From contig CABUWK010000006.1 of NCBI GenBank assembly GCA_902495325.1, positions 10,740-74,739 of the forward strand: 64,000 nucleotides of DNA. Reading direction: 5' to 3'. Under the pieces are notes generated by a model. That model was not told the origin of the DNA. It made no database searches and was given only the letters and a program-made list of their open reading frames with translations. Every line of letters starts with the position of its first letter. The first letter of the stretch is position 1. This document shows positions 1 through 7,944 of this stretch, piece after piece. A program made the translations under genes and the position numbers. This stretch comes from an uncultured Acidiphilium sp. Its GTDB lineage: Bacteria > Bacillota > Clostridia > Christensenellales > Borkfalkiaceae.

Positions 1-854
1 TTTCCGTCGACGTTTCGGACGGCAGAATAACCGGCGTTACCACCGATAAGGAAAGAATCGCCTGTGACGCTGCGATCGTCTGTACGGGCGGAAAGAGTTA
101 TCCCGCCACGGGGAGCGACGGCGACGGTTATCGTTTTGCCGAACTTGCGGGGCATACCGTAGTGCCGCCGAAACCCGCGCTCACGGGGATCAACCTGAAA
201 GGCGATTTTTACAAGGAAGTGCAGGGGCTTACTTTAAAAAACGTGAGCCTTACCGTCTTTTCGGGCGGGAAAAAGATCTATTCCGATTTCGGCGAAATGC
301 TGTTTACTCATTTCGGCGTGTCCGGTCCGATCGTCCTGTCCGCTTCGAGCTTTTTAAACAAAACCGATCTTTCGCAGGGGATGCTCGTTCTCGACATGAA
401 ACCGGCGCTCACCGAAAAACAGCTCGACGACAGGATCCTGCGCGATTTCACAAAGTATAAAAACAAAAAATTGAAAAATTCCCTCGACGATCTTCTGCCG
501 AAGTCGATGATCCCCGTCGTGATCGCCGCATCCGGCGTGAACGGAGATACGCCGAACAACAGCCTGAAGGCGGAAGAGAGAAGATCTCTTCTGAACGCGA
601 TCAAAGCGTTTAAAATGTTTCCTGCGTCTCTGAGAGACATCGCGGAGGCAATCGTCACTTCGGGCGGCGTAAGCGTGAAGGAGATCGATCCGAAAACGAT
701 GGAAAGCAAACTCGTGAAAGGGCTTTATTTCGCGGGGGAAGTGATCGATACGGACGCCTTAACGGGCGGATTCAACATTTCCGTTGCCGCATGCACCGCA
801 TATGCGGCGGGCAACGCGGGAAACCGTGCGGAAAAAACAGAGAAAGGAAGATAA
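1..854 (+). CDS. NAD(P)/FAD-dependent oxidoreductase, HI0933/BaiN-like family (5' partial)
   Basis: The reading frame is open from base 3, so the N-terminus with the FAD-binding GxGxxG lies outside the window. The visible part contains VCTGGKSYPATGSDGDGY, a hallmark of the HI0933-like flavoprotein family, and near the end GLYFAGEVIDTDALTGGFN, the C-terminal FAD-contacting segment of the same family. These are soluble flavoproteins of mostly unassigned substrate; some gut relatives are named BaiN. It is the first visible gene of a same-strand run with aroH, cmk, plsC and ispH-rpsA and ends 8 bases before aroH. Family assignment is firm; substrate is unknown. Confidence 0.88.
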   Translation, partial: SVDVSDGRITGVTTDKERIACDAAIVCTGGKSYPATGSDGDGYRFAELAGHTVVPPKPALTGINLKGDFYKEVQGLTLKNVSLTVFSGGKKIYSDFGEMLFTHFGVSGPIVLSASSFLNKTDLSQGMLVLDMKPALTEKQLDDRILRDFTKYKNKKLKNSLDDLLPKSMIPVVIAASGVNGDTPNNSLKAEERRSLLNAIKAFKMFPASLRDIAEAIVTSGGVSVKEIDPKTMESKLVKGLYFAGEVIDTDALTGGFNISVAACTAYAAGNAGNRAEKTEKGR

Positions 855-862
855 AACAGATT

Positions 863-1210
863 ATGTATGCGATCAGAGGCGCGACGACCGTGGAAAACGA
901 TTGCCGCGAAGAGATATTCGAGGCGACGAAGGAACTTTTGAACGCCGTCATGAAGGAAAACGGCATCACGCCGTCGGAACTGATCAGTCTGCATTTCACG
1001 CAGACGAAAGATCTTGTTTCCGTTTATCCCGCCACGGCGGCAAGACTGAACGGGTTCGGTTCCGTCGCCCTTTTTTCCGGGGTAGAGCCGGACGTGAAAG
1101 GGGGGCTTCCCAAATGTATCCGCGTGATCGCCTATGCGGAAGGAAAAAAAGAAAACGTCGTTCCCGTGTATCTCGGGAAGGCGAAACATCTCAGGGAGGA
1201 GACGAAATGA
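863..1210 (+). CDS. aroH: Chorismate mutase, AroH type
   Basis: This 115-residue protein matches the monofunctional AroH class, which converts chorismate to prephenate for Phe/Tyr synthesis. IRGATTVE at the N-terminus supplies the active-site Arg (R5, like Arg7 of B. subtilis AroH). DVKGGLPKCIRV carries E75 and R87 (like Glu78 and Arg90), and VYLGKA carries Y103 (like Tyr108). I chose the ATG at 863 because it starts the conserved domain directly and has GAAAGGAAG (842-850) upstream; an in-frame ATG at 791 would add a non-conserved extension inside the previous gene. The stop overlaps the cmk start (ATGA). Confidence 0.93.
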   Translation: MYAIRGATTVENDCREEIFEATKELLNAVMKENGITPSELISLHFTQTKDLVSVYPATAARLNGFGSVALFSGVEPDVKGGLPKCIRVIAYAEGKKENVVPVYLGKAKHLREETK

Positions 1211-1866
1211 TCAACGTTTGTCTGGACGGACCCGCGGGCAGCGGGAAGAGCACGGTTGCGAAAGCGATCGCGAAGAAACTCGATATTTTATATCTCGATA
1301 CGGGGGCGATGTACCGCGCCTGCGGTTTAAAATGCAAAAAACTCGGCATAGCCGCGACGGACGAAGAGGCGGTGAAGTCTTTTATCGGTACGATCGACCT
1401 CGGGATCCGCTATATCGACGGCGCGCAGCACACGTTTCTGGACGGGGAAGACGTTTCGGACGAGATCCGGAAGCCTGACGTTTCCATGCTTGCTTCCGCC
1501 GTATCCGCGCACCCCTGCGTCCGCGAAAAAATGGTGGAAATGCAGAGAAAGATCGCAAAGCAGACGGACTGCGTGCTGGACGGAAGGGATATCGGTTCTT
1601 TCGTCCTGCCCGACGCGAAGTATAAATTTTTCGTCACGGCGGATCCGAAGATCCGTGCCGGACGCCGGTTTAAAGAACTGACGGCAAAGGGCGAGAAAGT
1701 GGAGTTCGATACCGTATATAAGGAGATCGTCGAACGGGACTATAACGACAGTCACAGGGCGTTTTCTCCTCTCGTCCGCGCAAAGGACGCCGTTCTTCTC
1801 GATACGTCCTCCATGTCGCCGGAAGAGGTCGTTGATTTCGTGATCGGAAATATAGAGGAGAAGTAA
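1207..1866 (+). CDS. cmk: Cytidylate kinase
   Basis: A 219-residue (d)CMP kinase that makes CDP from CMP and ATP. The P-loop GPAGSGKS is at residues 8-15, followed by LDTGAMYRA (CMP-binding) and DGRDIG, both diagnostic of Cmk. Length is typical. The ATG at 1207 overlaps the aroH stop, implying translational coupling. The order cmk-plsC-ispH-rpsA recurs in Clostridia, joining pyrimidine nucleotides, phospholipid, isoprenoid and ribosome genes in one operon. Confidence 0.96.
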   Translation: MINVCLDGPAGSGKSTVAKAIAKKLDILYLDTGAMYRACGLKCKKLGIAATDEEAVKSFIGTIDLGIRYIDGAQHTFLDGEDVSDEIRKPDVSMLASAVSAHPCVREKMVEMQRKIAKQTDCVLDGRDIGSFVLPDAKYKFFVTADPKIRAGRRFKELTAKGEKVEFDTVYKEIVERDYNDSHRAFSPLVRAKDAVLLDTSSMSPEEVVDFVIGNIEEK

Positions 1867-1869
1867 GGC

Positions 1870-2484
1870 ATGGTTTACCGCATTTCACGCTTTTTCGTCA
1901 TGCTGTTTTACCATATCTGCTATCCGCATAAGGTTTTCGGCAAAGAGAATCTGCCCGAAAAAAGCGGTTTCGTCACGATATGCAATCATTACGGCGCGAT
2001 CGACGTCGTAGTGGTATCCGACATCTTTAAAAAGAAACCGTATATGCTCGCGAAAAAAGAATGGTTCGCAAGCAAATTCCGCGCATGGCTTTTCCGCAAA
2101 TACGGCGCGATCCCCATCGACCGCGAAAAGCCGGAATTTTCCTCGCTGAAAGAGTGTTTCGCCGTTTTAAAACGGGGCGACAATCTCGTTATTTTTCCCG
2201 AAGGCACACGAAACAGAAAAGGCGAGGAACTTATGGACATCAAAGGCGGGGCGGCGCTTATCGCGTATAAGGCAAAGGTCTCGGTGGTGCCCGTCGTCAT
2301 GCTTTCCCGTTACAGAAAGTTTCATAAAAACTATCTCATGATCGGAAAGCCCTTCGATTTCTCCTCTTTCTCCGCGGAACATGCGGGAAGCGATCTGAAC
2401 GAAAAACTGAGAGAGTTCATGCTTGAAAAAATGACGGAAACGAGAGAAGAACTCAAAAAGATCGTCGGAGAAAAGAAAAGATGA
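1870..2484 (+). CDS. plsC: 1-acyl-sn-glycerol-3-phosphate acyltransferase
   Basis: A 204-residue LPLAT-family enzyme that acylates lysophosphatidic acid to phosphatidic acid at the membrane. The catalytic HX4D box is H40-YGAI-D45 and the substrate-binding box FPEGTR is at residues 109-114. The N-terminus is hydrophobic (RFFVMLFYHICY), as expected for membrane association. It starts 3 bases after cmk and its end overlaps ispH-rpsA by four bases (ATGA), so the operon is translationally coupled here. Confidence 0.93.
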   Translation: MVYRISRFFVMLFYHICYPHKVFGKENLPEKSGFVTICNHYGAIDVVVVSDIFKKKPYMLAKKEWFASKFRAWLFRKYGAIPIDREKPEFSSLKECFAVLKRGDNLVIFPEGTRNRKGEELMDIKGGAALIAYKAKVSVVPVVMLSRYRKFHKNYLMIGKPFDFSSFSAEHAGSDLNEKLREFMLEKMTETREELKKIVGEKKR

Positions 2485-4586
2485 GGGAAGTGATCCTTTC
2501 CCGCTATCACGGGTTTTGCCCCGGCGTGAGAAAAGCGGTGGAAACGGCGTATTCCGTTTACGGCGAGGGGGTATATATTCTCGGCGAGATCATCCACAAC
2601 GAAACGGTGGTGAAGAAAATACGATCGCTCGGTACGAAAGTGATCGATTCTCCGGACGAGGTTTCTTCCGGAACGCTGATCATCCGTTCGCACGGGGTCG
2701 GGAAAAAAGTTCTCGAAGACCTTGAAAAAAAGAATCTGAAAGTGATCAACTGCACGTGTCCGTTCGTCATGCGGACGCAGAAGATCGTGCAGGATTATTA
2801 CGCGAAAGGGTATCAGATCGTGATTACGGGGGAAAAGACGCATCCCGAGGTGATCGGGCTCAACGGCTGGTGCGGAAACTCGGCGATCGTGATCGACGAA
2901 AACTACCGCGATATCGATTTTAAAAAGTTCGAAAAAGTGTGTCTTGTGTCCCAAACGACCTATTCGGAAGAAAAATTTCAGGAAATTTTGAAATTTTTTG
3001 GTAATCTTACCCTTAAAACGCTTGAAGTTTTTCCGACAATTTGCTATACTACAAGAGAGCGTCAAGAAGAGGCAGAAATATTGTCAAAAACCTGTGATGC
3101 AATGGTTGTTGTCGGTGGCAAAAATAGTAGCAATACTAAGAAACTGATGAGAATTTGTCAAGGAAATTGCAATTATGTATATTTCATTTCAAATCCTGAT
3201 GAGCTCGATTTAAAAAAATTTAAAAATTTTAAAAAGGTAGGTATTGTTACAGGGGCATCGACGCCCGATGAACAATCAATGGAGGTTTTCTTAAAAATGG
3301 AAGAAAATACGGAAGTAAAAACTGAAGTAAAAAGCTCAAATGCGATGGAAGAAGCGCTGACCGCGATGGACGACGAACAGCTTAAGTTCAGAAGAGGTCA
3401 GAAAGTTGTTGCGACGATTTCGTCCGCTACCGATGACGGCTTGGCTCTGTACATCAACAACACGAAGAAAGAAATTCTTCTTCCCAAAGACGAGATCGAT
3501 TGCGAAAGCTATGACAAAGCGGAATATGCCGCAAAAGTCGGTGAAGATATCGAAGTCATGATCGTCGGGCTTAACCCCGTTGTATTGTCTCAGAAAGCCA
3601 TCAAGCAGCAGAAAGAAGAAGAGGAAGCGATCGCCAAGATCCAGAACGGCGAAATCTTCACCGTTACCTGCACGGGATTCAACAAGGGCGGTCTTACCGG
3701 TAAGCTCGGCAGCTACGAAGTGTTTGTTCCTTCGTCTCAGATCAGAATCGGCTATGTGAAAGACCTTGAAAAATACGTCGGAAAGACCCTTCGCTTAAAA
3801 GCGGAAAAGATCGAAAACACCGGCAGAAGAAAGCAGATCGTAGGCTCGCAGAGAGTGATCCTCGAAGCCGAAAAAGCGGAAAGAGACGCTGCGAAAGCCG
3901 CAAAAGAAGAAGAATTCTTCGCGAACATTCACGAAGGAGACGTCGTGGAAGGAACGGTTGTTCGTTTCGCTGCGTTCGGCGCATTTGTCGACGTGAACGG
4001 TTTCGATTGCCTTGCTCATATCTCCGATCTGTCCTGGACGAACGCGGCTACTCCTGCGGACGTGCTTGAAATCGGCAAGAAATACGAATTTAAAGTTCTT
4101 AAATGCGATAAAGAATCCAAGAAGGTTTCTCTCGGTTATAAACAGCTTCAGCCGAAGCCCTGGCAGCTTGCCGGAGATAAATATGCGATCGGCGAAACCA
4201 TTAAGGGTAAAGTCGTAAGAATCGTGAGCTTCGGCGCATTCGTCGAAGTGGAAAAAGGAATCGACGGTCTCGTTCACGTTTCCCAGATCTCGCACGAATG
4301 GCTTGAGAACCCGACTTCCGTTCTGAAAGTCGGCGACGAAGTTGAAGCGAAGATCCTCGATATGGACGTCGAGAAAGAAAAGATGACCCTTTCCATCAAG
4401 GCTCTTACTCCCGCTCCGGAAGGCGTTACGAGATCCAGAAGAGGAGATAAGAAAGCCGACGAAGAAAACGGCGAAGAGAAGCAGAGAAAGCCGAGAAGAG
4501 AAAAGTCGGAAGACGAAGGTCCGAGAGAATGGAACGAAGGCGGTCTCGGCGGCGTTTCCCTCAGCGATCTTATCAATAAAGACTGA
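2481..4586 (+). CDS. ispH: Bifunctional HMBPP reductase / 30S ribosomal protein S1
   Basis: A 701-residue fusion. Residues 1 to about 270 are IspH (LytB), the last enzyme of the MEP isoprenoid pathway; the three Fe-S cysteines are C13 (HGFCPGVRKAV), C93 (TCPFV) and C188 (ICYTTRERQ). After a Glu/Lys-rich linker, residues 305-650 hold about four S1 RNA-binding repeats; the last two (GDVVEGTVVRFAAFGAFVDV and GETIKGKVVRIVSFGAFVEV) are the most canonical. The tail is charged. This fusion is known in Clostridia. Bases ~2980-3300 use AT-rich codons unlike both flanks, and hold a sigma-A-like promoter plus GGAGG (3281-3285) 11 nt before the in-frame ATG for M273 (3297), so free S1 of 429 residues could also be made. 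Confidence 0.93.
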   Translation: MREVILSRYHGFCPGVRKAVETAYSVYGEGVYILGEIIHNETVVKKIRSLGTKVIDSPDEVSSGTLIIRSHGVGKKVLEDLEKKNLKVINCTCPFVMRTQKIVQDYYAKGYQIVITGEKTHPEVIGLNGWCGNSAIVIDENYRDIDFKKFEKVCLVSQTTYSEEKFQEILKFFGNLTLKTLEVFPTICYTTRERQEEAEILSKTCDAMVVVGGKNSSNTKKLMRICQGNCNYVYFISNPDELDLKKFKNFKKVGIVTGASTPDEQSMEVFLKMEENTEVKTEVKSSNAMEEALTAMDDEQLKFRRGQKVVATISSATDDGLALYINNTKKEILLPKDEIDCESYDKAEYAAKVGEDIEVMIVGLNPVVLSQKAIKQQKEEEEAIAKIQNGEIFTVTCTGFNKGGLTGKLGSYEVFVPSSQIRIGYVKDLEKYVGKTLRLKAEKIENTGRRKQIVGSQRVILEAEKAERDAAKAAKEEEFFANIHEGDVVEGTVVRFAAFGAFVDVNGFDCLAHISDLSWTNAATPADVLEIGKKYEFKVLKCDKESKKVSLGYKQLQPKPWQLAGDKYAIGETIKGKVVRIVSFGAFVEVEKGIDGLVHVSQISHEWLENPTSVLKVGDEVEAKILDMDVEKEKMTLSIKALTPAPEGVTRSRRGDKKADEENGEEKQRKPRREKSEDEGPREWNEGGLGGVSLSDLINKD
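3022..3050 (+). promoter_or_regulatory. Sigma-A-like promoter inside ispH
   Basis: TTGAAG (3022-3027), a 17-base spacer and TATACT (3045-3050) lie in the coding sequence for the IspH C-terminal lobe. With GGAGG at 3281-3285 and ATG at 3297 it would give a separate transcript for the S1 half, with a leader of about 240 nt. Activity is inferred only. Confidence 0.5.
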
Positions 4587-4602
4587 TTTGAATAGGACTC
4601 AT

Positions 4603-4634
4603 AAAAAGAACCGTTGTTTTCAACGGTTCTTTTT
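4603..4634 (+). terminator. Rho-independent terminator after ispH-rpsA
   Basis: A perfect 14-bp inverted repeat (AAAAAGAACCGTTG, loop TTTT, CAACGGTTCTTTTT) starts 16 bases past the stop codon. The right arm ends in the U-run. It closes the first operon. Confidence 0.9.
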
Positions 4635-4639
4635 GTATG

Positions 4640-5187
4640 CCTTGTTGTTATTCGGAGAATGCTAAGCCTATGACGATCTGTTTGAAAAATAAAAATCTCA
4701 TTCTCAGATCCTTCGCGGGGAGAATTGCGGGGTCGGCTCAGGATGACGAGAATGAAATTTGCGATAATTTCCCGAATGATTTTATAGTATGCCTTGTCAT
4801 CCGGAGATCGCTTCTTGCAGAATTTCAAGGTATGTTTTCGCCCTTATAAGAAAAACCATATCATTTTGTCATCCTGACCCAACTGAAAAAGCACACCCGG
4901 GAAGGATCACAAAATGATATGGTTTTACGCAATGAAACAGACAAATTTCTGCCCCTTTGCCCGGAAAAAGATAAAAATCGCTCATCGTAGGGGGAGATGT
5001 CGGCTTTGCGGTAAACCGGGGCGCGTCATGGAAGGAGTCTAACGAAGTTGACAAAAGGGGGCGCAGCCGAGGGGTTCTCAAGGCATATCATCCAACAGAG
5101 TGCCTGTCATTTCAAGATTCTTTCCGGGGGTGGCTTATCCGGTCGGGACAGAATGAAAAAATTGTTTTTACGGATCGAAGTCCGTTT
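4640..5187. repeat. Gene-free spacer filled with dispersed hairpin repeats
   Basis: No credible gene here. It holds several copies of a dispersed element with core TCATCCTGA...AAGGATC. One (4852-4926) has perfect 18-base arms (4852-4869 and 4909-4926). Another (4695-4758) is inverted, with arms TCATTCTC/GAGAATGA. A degenerate one spans about 4789-4834 and a weak one about 5101-5150. A second repeat type, GGGGGAGATGTCGG...GCGCAGCCGAGGGGTTCTC (4990-5085), resembles common Firmicute intergenic elements. GAATGCTAAGCCTATG at 4657-4672 recurs exactly at 6050-6065. Confidence 0.65.
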
Positions 5188-5973
5188 TTATATCGGTTTA
5201 TCCGGATAGGAAGGCGGGATCGGAGTGACGGTACGGTTTTTTAATTTTTTGCCGGGACCGCGGTAGTCACAGTCGCCGCCGCAATCACATCCGTCTCCGC
5301 ACCCGTCGCATCCGTCTCCGGCAACAAGCAGTAAAACGACAAGAAAAACAAGGAAAAATGCGATTACCCAGAATAGATTGAGCATTACCCGGCATTCGCC
5401 GCCGAACAAAAGATAAATTGTTTCGCCGAGAACGACAAGACCGAGAAAAAGAAAAATAAGACCGAATTCGATGTAATGTGCGCGTGTTAAAGCATCGTTG
5501 CTCTTTTTACACAAGGCAATGATCGCAAATACGATTGTTGCAACATTCATCAGAGCCGAGAGAATATTCGTGATCAGGAAAAGAGACCCTTTTGCTTTCG
5601 AACTGAGAAATAAAAGAAATAAATTCAGCGTGACAACGCTTACCGTCATCAGAAAAACAGGGTAATTACCGAAAAACAAATTGATTTTGTATTTTGCAAA
5701 ATAAGCCGATATTGCCATTCCGCAAGCAAACGAGACGACTACGGGGTTGATATATCCGTAAATATTCCGGTCGTTATCGTGCTGAACCATGCAATATACG
5801 ATCGATGCGAGTGCGATGATACCGCCGGCAACCAGGTCTGCAACAAAAGGTAGCCGTACACCGATCAGATACCCGAGCATAAGAGCGAAAATGCCGAGGA
5901 GTTGCTCGATGTAAAAAATCAGGAATTCCTTGTTGAATTTTCGTTTCGAAGATCCTTGTTTTTCCGTTTGCAT
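5188..5973 (-). CDS. Polytopic membrane protein with Cys/Asp/Gly-rich tail
   Basis: Not a family I recognise. The 261 residues form about six to eight hydrophobic helices between residues 18 and 215, then a hydrophilic C-terminus starting with DGCDGCGDGCDCGGDCD, whose alternating Cys and Asp suggest metal binding or disulphides. The start at 5973 follows AAAAGGAAG. It lies 108 bases downstream of mgtE on the same strand, with a hairpin (5994-6025) between, so it may be partly co-transcribed. A metal-related role is only a guess from the tail and the mgtE neighbour. Confidence 0.7.
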   Translation of the reverse strand: MQTEKQGSSKRKFNKEFLIFYIEQLLGIFALMLGYLIGVRLPFVADLVAGGIIALASIVYCMVQHDNDRNIYGYINPVVVSFACGMAISAYFAKYKINLFFGNYPVFLMTVSVVTLNLFLLFLSSKAKGSLFLITNILSALMNVATIVFAIIALCKKSNDALTRAHYIEFGLIFLFLGLVVLGETIYLLFGGECRVMLNLFWVIAFFLVFLVVLLLVAGDGCDGCGDGCDCGGDCDYRGPGKKLKNRTVTPIPPSYPDKPI

Positions 5974-5993
5974 AATCTTCCTTTTAAAGTAAA

Positions 5994-6025
5994 GCCCTTT
6001 TATTTACGAGACAAAACAAAAGGGC
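5994..6025 (-). terminator. Hairpin between mgtE and the membrane-protein gene
   Basis: GCCCTTTT (5994-6001) pairs with AAAAGGGC (6018-6025) around a 16-base loop. On the minus strand it is followed by TTTACTTT, a weak U-run, so it is probably a leaky terminator for mgtE. Confidence 0.5.
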
Positions 6026-6081
6026 GCATTTTCTTTTATTAGGGATAGCGAATGCTAAGCCTATGGAAATTTGGTTCTGTT

Positions 6082-7545
6082 CTATCCCGCAAACGCAAAG
6101 AGACCGAGCTTCACGAAAAGCAGGAGAGATAAGCCGTAATAGGTGCATACGGCAACGAGATCGTTCACCGTTGTGATCAGCGGGCCGGATGCGACTGCGG
6201 GGTCGATCCCGATTTTCTTGAACAGGATCGGAATGATCGATCCGTCGAGACTGGCGATCATCATGGCGCAGACAAGAGAAATTCCGATACAAGCCGAAAC
6301 TTCGAAACCGATGCCCTGACCGTGCAGGGCGGTCGTATCGGTTAAAAACGTGAGATAGCATCCGACTAAGGCAAAGGCGAGCAATCCGATCACAAGACCG
6401 TTGCAAAGCCCTACGCGCAGCTCTTTCAGGATAAACCGGAGCATGGTTTTTCGCGTCAGCTCTTCGTCGCTTAAAACGCGGATCGTCACGCCGAGGCTCT
6501 GTGTTCCCGTATTGCCGCTCATATCGAGAATGAGAGACTGGAAGGTGTAAAGAACGACGAGAGACGCGGGGATCGATTCCTGAAATTTCAGAATGATCCC
6601 GCTGACGCAAAGCCCGAGCCCGAGCAGGGCGAGCAGCCACGGAATCCGTTTCCGCATGCTTTTGAAAAGAGGTTCGCGGATATCTTCTTCTTCCGTTAAT
6701 CCGGCGAGTTTTGCGTAATCGTCGCCGAGTTCTTCGTCCACGACTTCCACAACGTCCGACGAGGTGATAACGCCGATCAGAACATTGTCGCTTCGTAAAA
6801 CGGGAATAGAATCTTCCGAATAGCCTTTTAACTGTTCGATACACTCGGAAACCGTTTCTTTTGCGTAAACGTAAGGATAAGAGGTGGTAATGATATCGTC
6901 GAGCGGGGTATCAACGCGCGCGCGGATGAGATCGCGAAGTTCGATCGCGCCGTAAAAGGTGTTGTCTTTATTCAGGGCATAAATCGTTGTGATGTTGTCG
7001 TTTTCGGCGGCTTGCGAAATAACGGAACGCATCGCCTGTTTCACGGACAGATCTTTTTCGATGGCGATGTAGTTCGTCGTCATCTTGCTGCCGATCATAT
7101 CGTCGTCGTAAGAATCGATCAGCTGAATGTCTTCGACAGACTCTTTCTCCATGAGCTGGATGATCTCTTCTTTCTTTTCGTCTTCCAGTTCGTCGAGAAC
7201 GTCGATCGCGTCGTCGGCGTCCATGCTTTCGATAATATCGGCGGCTTTCTCGGAATCGAGTTCGCCGATATATTCTTCAACATCGTCGAGATAGGCGAAG
7301 ATCTCGGAAACCTTTTCCACGCCGAGCAGTTTGTACAGCTTGATCCTCTCCGCTTTAGTCAGCTTGCAGAGAATGGCGGCGATATCGTTTTCGTGGTAAT
7401 CTTCGAGTTTTTCGGCAATTTGTTGCGGAGGTTCGTCACTCTTGATAATTTTCAGCAGTTCTTCTTCATAGTCTCTTTTTTCGGGAAGATCCTGTTCGTC
7501 TTCGGTTTCGTCGACGACTTTTTCTTTGTTTTCGTTTTCTTCCAT
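6082..7545 (-). CDS. mgtE: Magnesium transporter MgtE
   Basis: A 487-residue MgtE-type Mg2+ channel. It has the acidic helical N domain (DDVEEYIGELDSEKAADIIE and repeats), a CBS pair (KTMTTNYIAIEK-like KMTTNYIAIEKDLSV, then VLRSDNVLIGVITSSDVV) and five C-terminal membrane helices ending TTVNDLVAVCTYYG, which contains the conserved pore Asp. I chose the ATG at 7545 because GGAGGTC lies 10 bases upstream; the longer frame from 7626 starts inside the leader. A promoter is visible at 7615-7643. No M-box motif was seen in the ~60-nt leader. Confidence 0.93.
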   Translation of the reverse strand: MEENENKEKVVDETEDEQDLPEKRDYEEELLKIIKSDEPPQQIAEKLEDYHENDIAAILCKLTKAERIKLYKLLGVEKVSEIFAYLDDVEEYIGELDSEKAADIIESMDADDAIDVLDELEDEKKEEIIQLMEKESVEDIQLIDSYDDDMIGSKMTTNYIAIEKDLSVKQAMRSVISQAAENDNITTIYALNKDNTFYGAIELRDLIRARVDTPLDDIITTSYPYVYAKETVSECIEQLKGYSEDSIPVLRSDNVLIGVITSSDVVEVVDEELGDDYAKLAGLTEEEDIREPLFKSMRKRIPWLLALLGLGLCVSGIILKFQESIPASLVVLYTFQSLILDMSGNTGTQSLGVTIRVLSDEELTRKTMLRFILKELRVGLCNGLVIGLLAFALVGCYLTFLTDTTALHGQGIGFEVSACIGISLVCAMMIASLDGSIIPILFKKIGIDPAVASGPLITTVNDLVAVCTYYGLSLLLFVKLGLFAFAG

Positions 7546-7614
7546 CGTACGTTGACCTCCTTTTTTTTCATTGTCGCCCGGGAAACGGATCCCGTATTCC
7601 CGAAACGCAAGAAC

Positions 7615-7643
7615 ATTGTAGCACATTTAAAAGAATTTCACAA
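7615..7643 (-). promoter_or_regulatory. Promoter of mgtE
   Basis: On the minus strand TTGTGA (7643-7638), 17 bases, then TGC-TACAAT (7620-7615), an extended -10. The predicted start leaves a leader of about 60 nt before the mgtE ATG at 7545. Confidence 0.6.
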
Positions 7644-7833
7644 GAAATTATCCGCAAATTTTCTTTTTTTCAGAATAAAATCAAAGAGAAAAAACAGTAA
7701 AAATCACAAACGGATATAATATACGGCGTTTGTTGTCAATACTATAGTATGCGGGAGAACCTGTCGCTTGCAAAAACGCCCGGAAAGCGTTTTCTGTGTT
7801 TTTTGTGAAAACAAAAAAGTCCGCCTTAAGCGA

Positions 7834-7862
7834 TTGAAATTTTTTCCGAGGTATGTTAAAAT
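7834..7862 (+). promoter_or_regulatory. Promoter of the helicase-nuclease gene
   Basis: TTGAAA (7834-7839), a 17-base spacer, then TGT-TAAAAT (-10 at 7857-7862, extended TGn). It lies downstream of an in-frame ATG at 7768, so that longer start would not be transcribed from it. The rest of the divergent spacer (7644-7833) holds an ATACTATAGTAT palindrome (7739-7750) and nothing else clear. Confidence 0.6.
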
Positions 7863-7944
7863 AAAAAGGAAGCTTTTTGTTCCGCAGGTTACCCGAAGGC
7901 GGGGTGTTTTGCGGAAAGAACAAAAGGGAAATATTTTACAGGAC

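Noticed and set aside
7546..7710. M-box magnesium riboswitch before mgtE
   Set aside because: None of the conserved M-box segments are present and the promoter leaves a leader of only about 60 bases.
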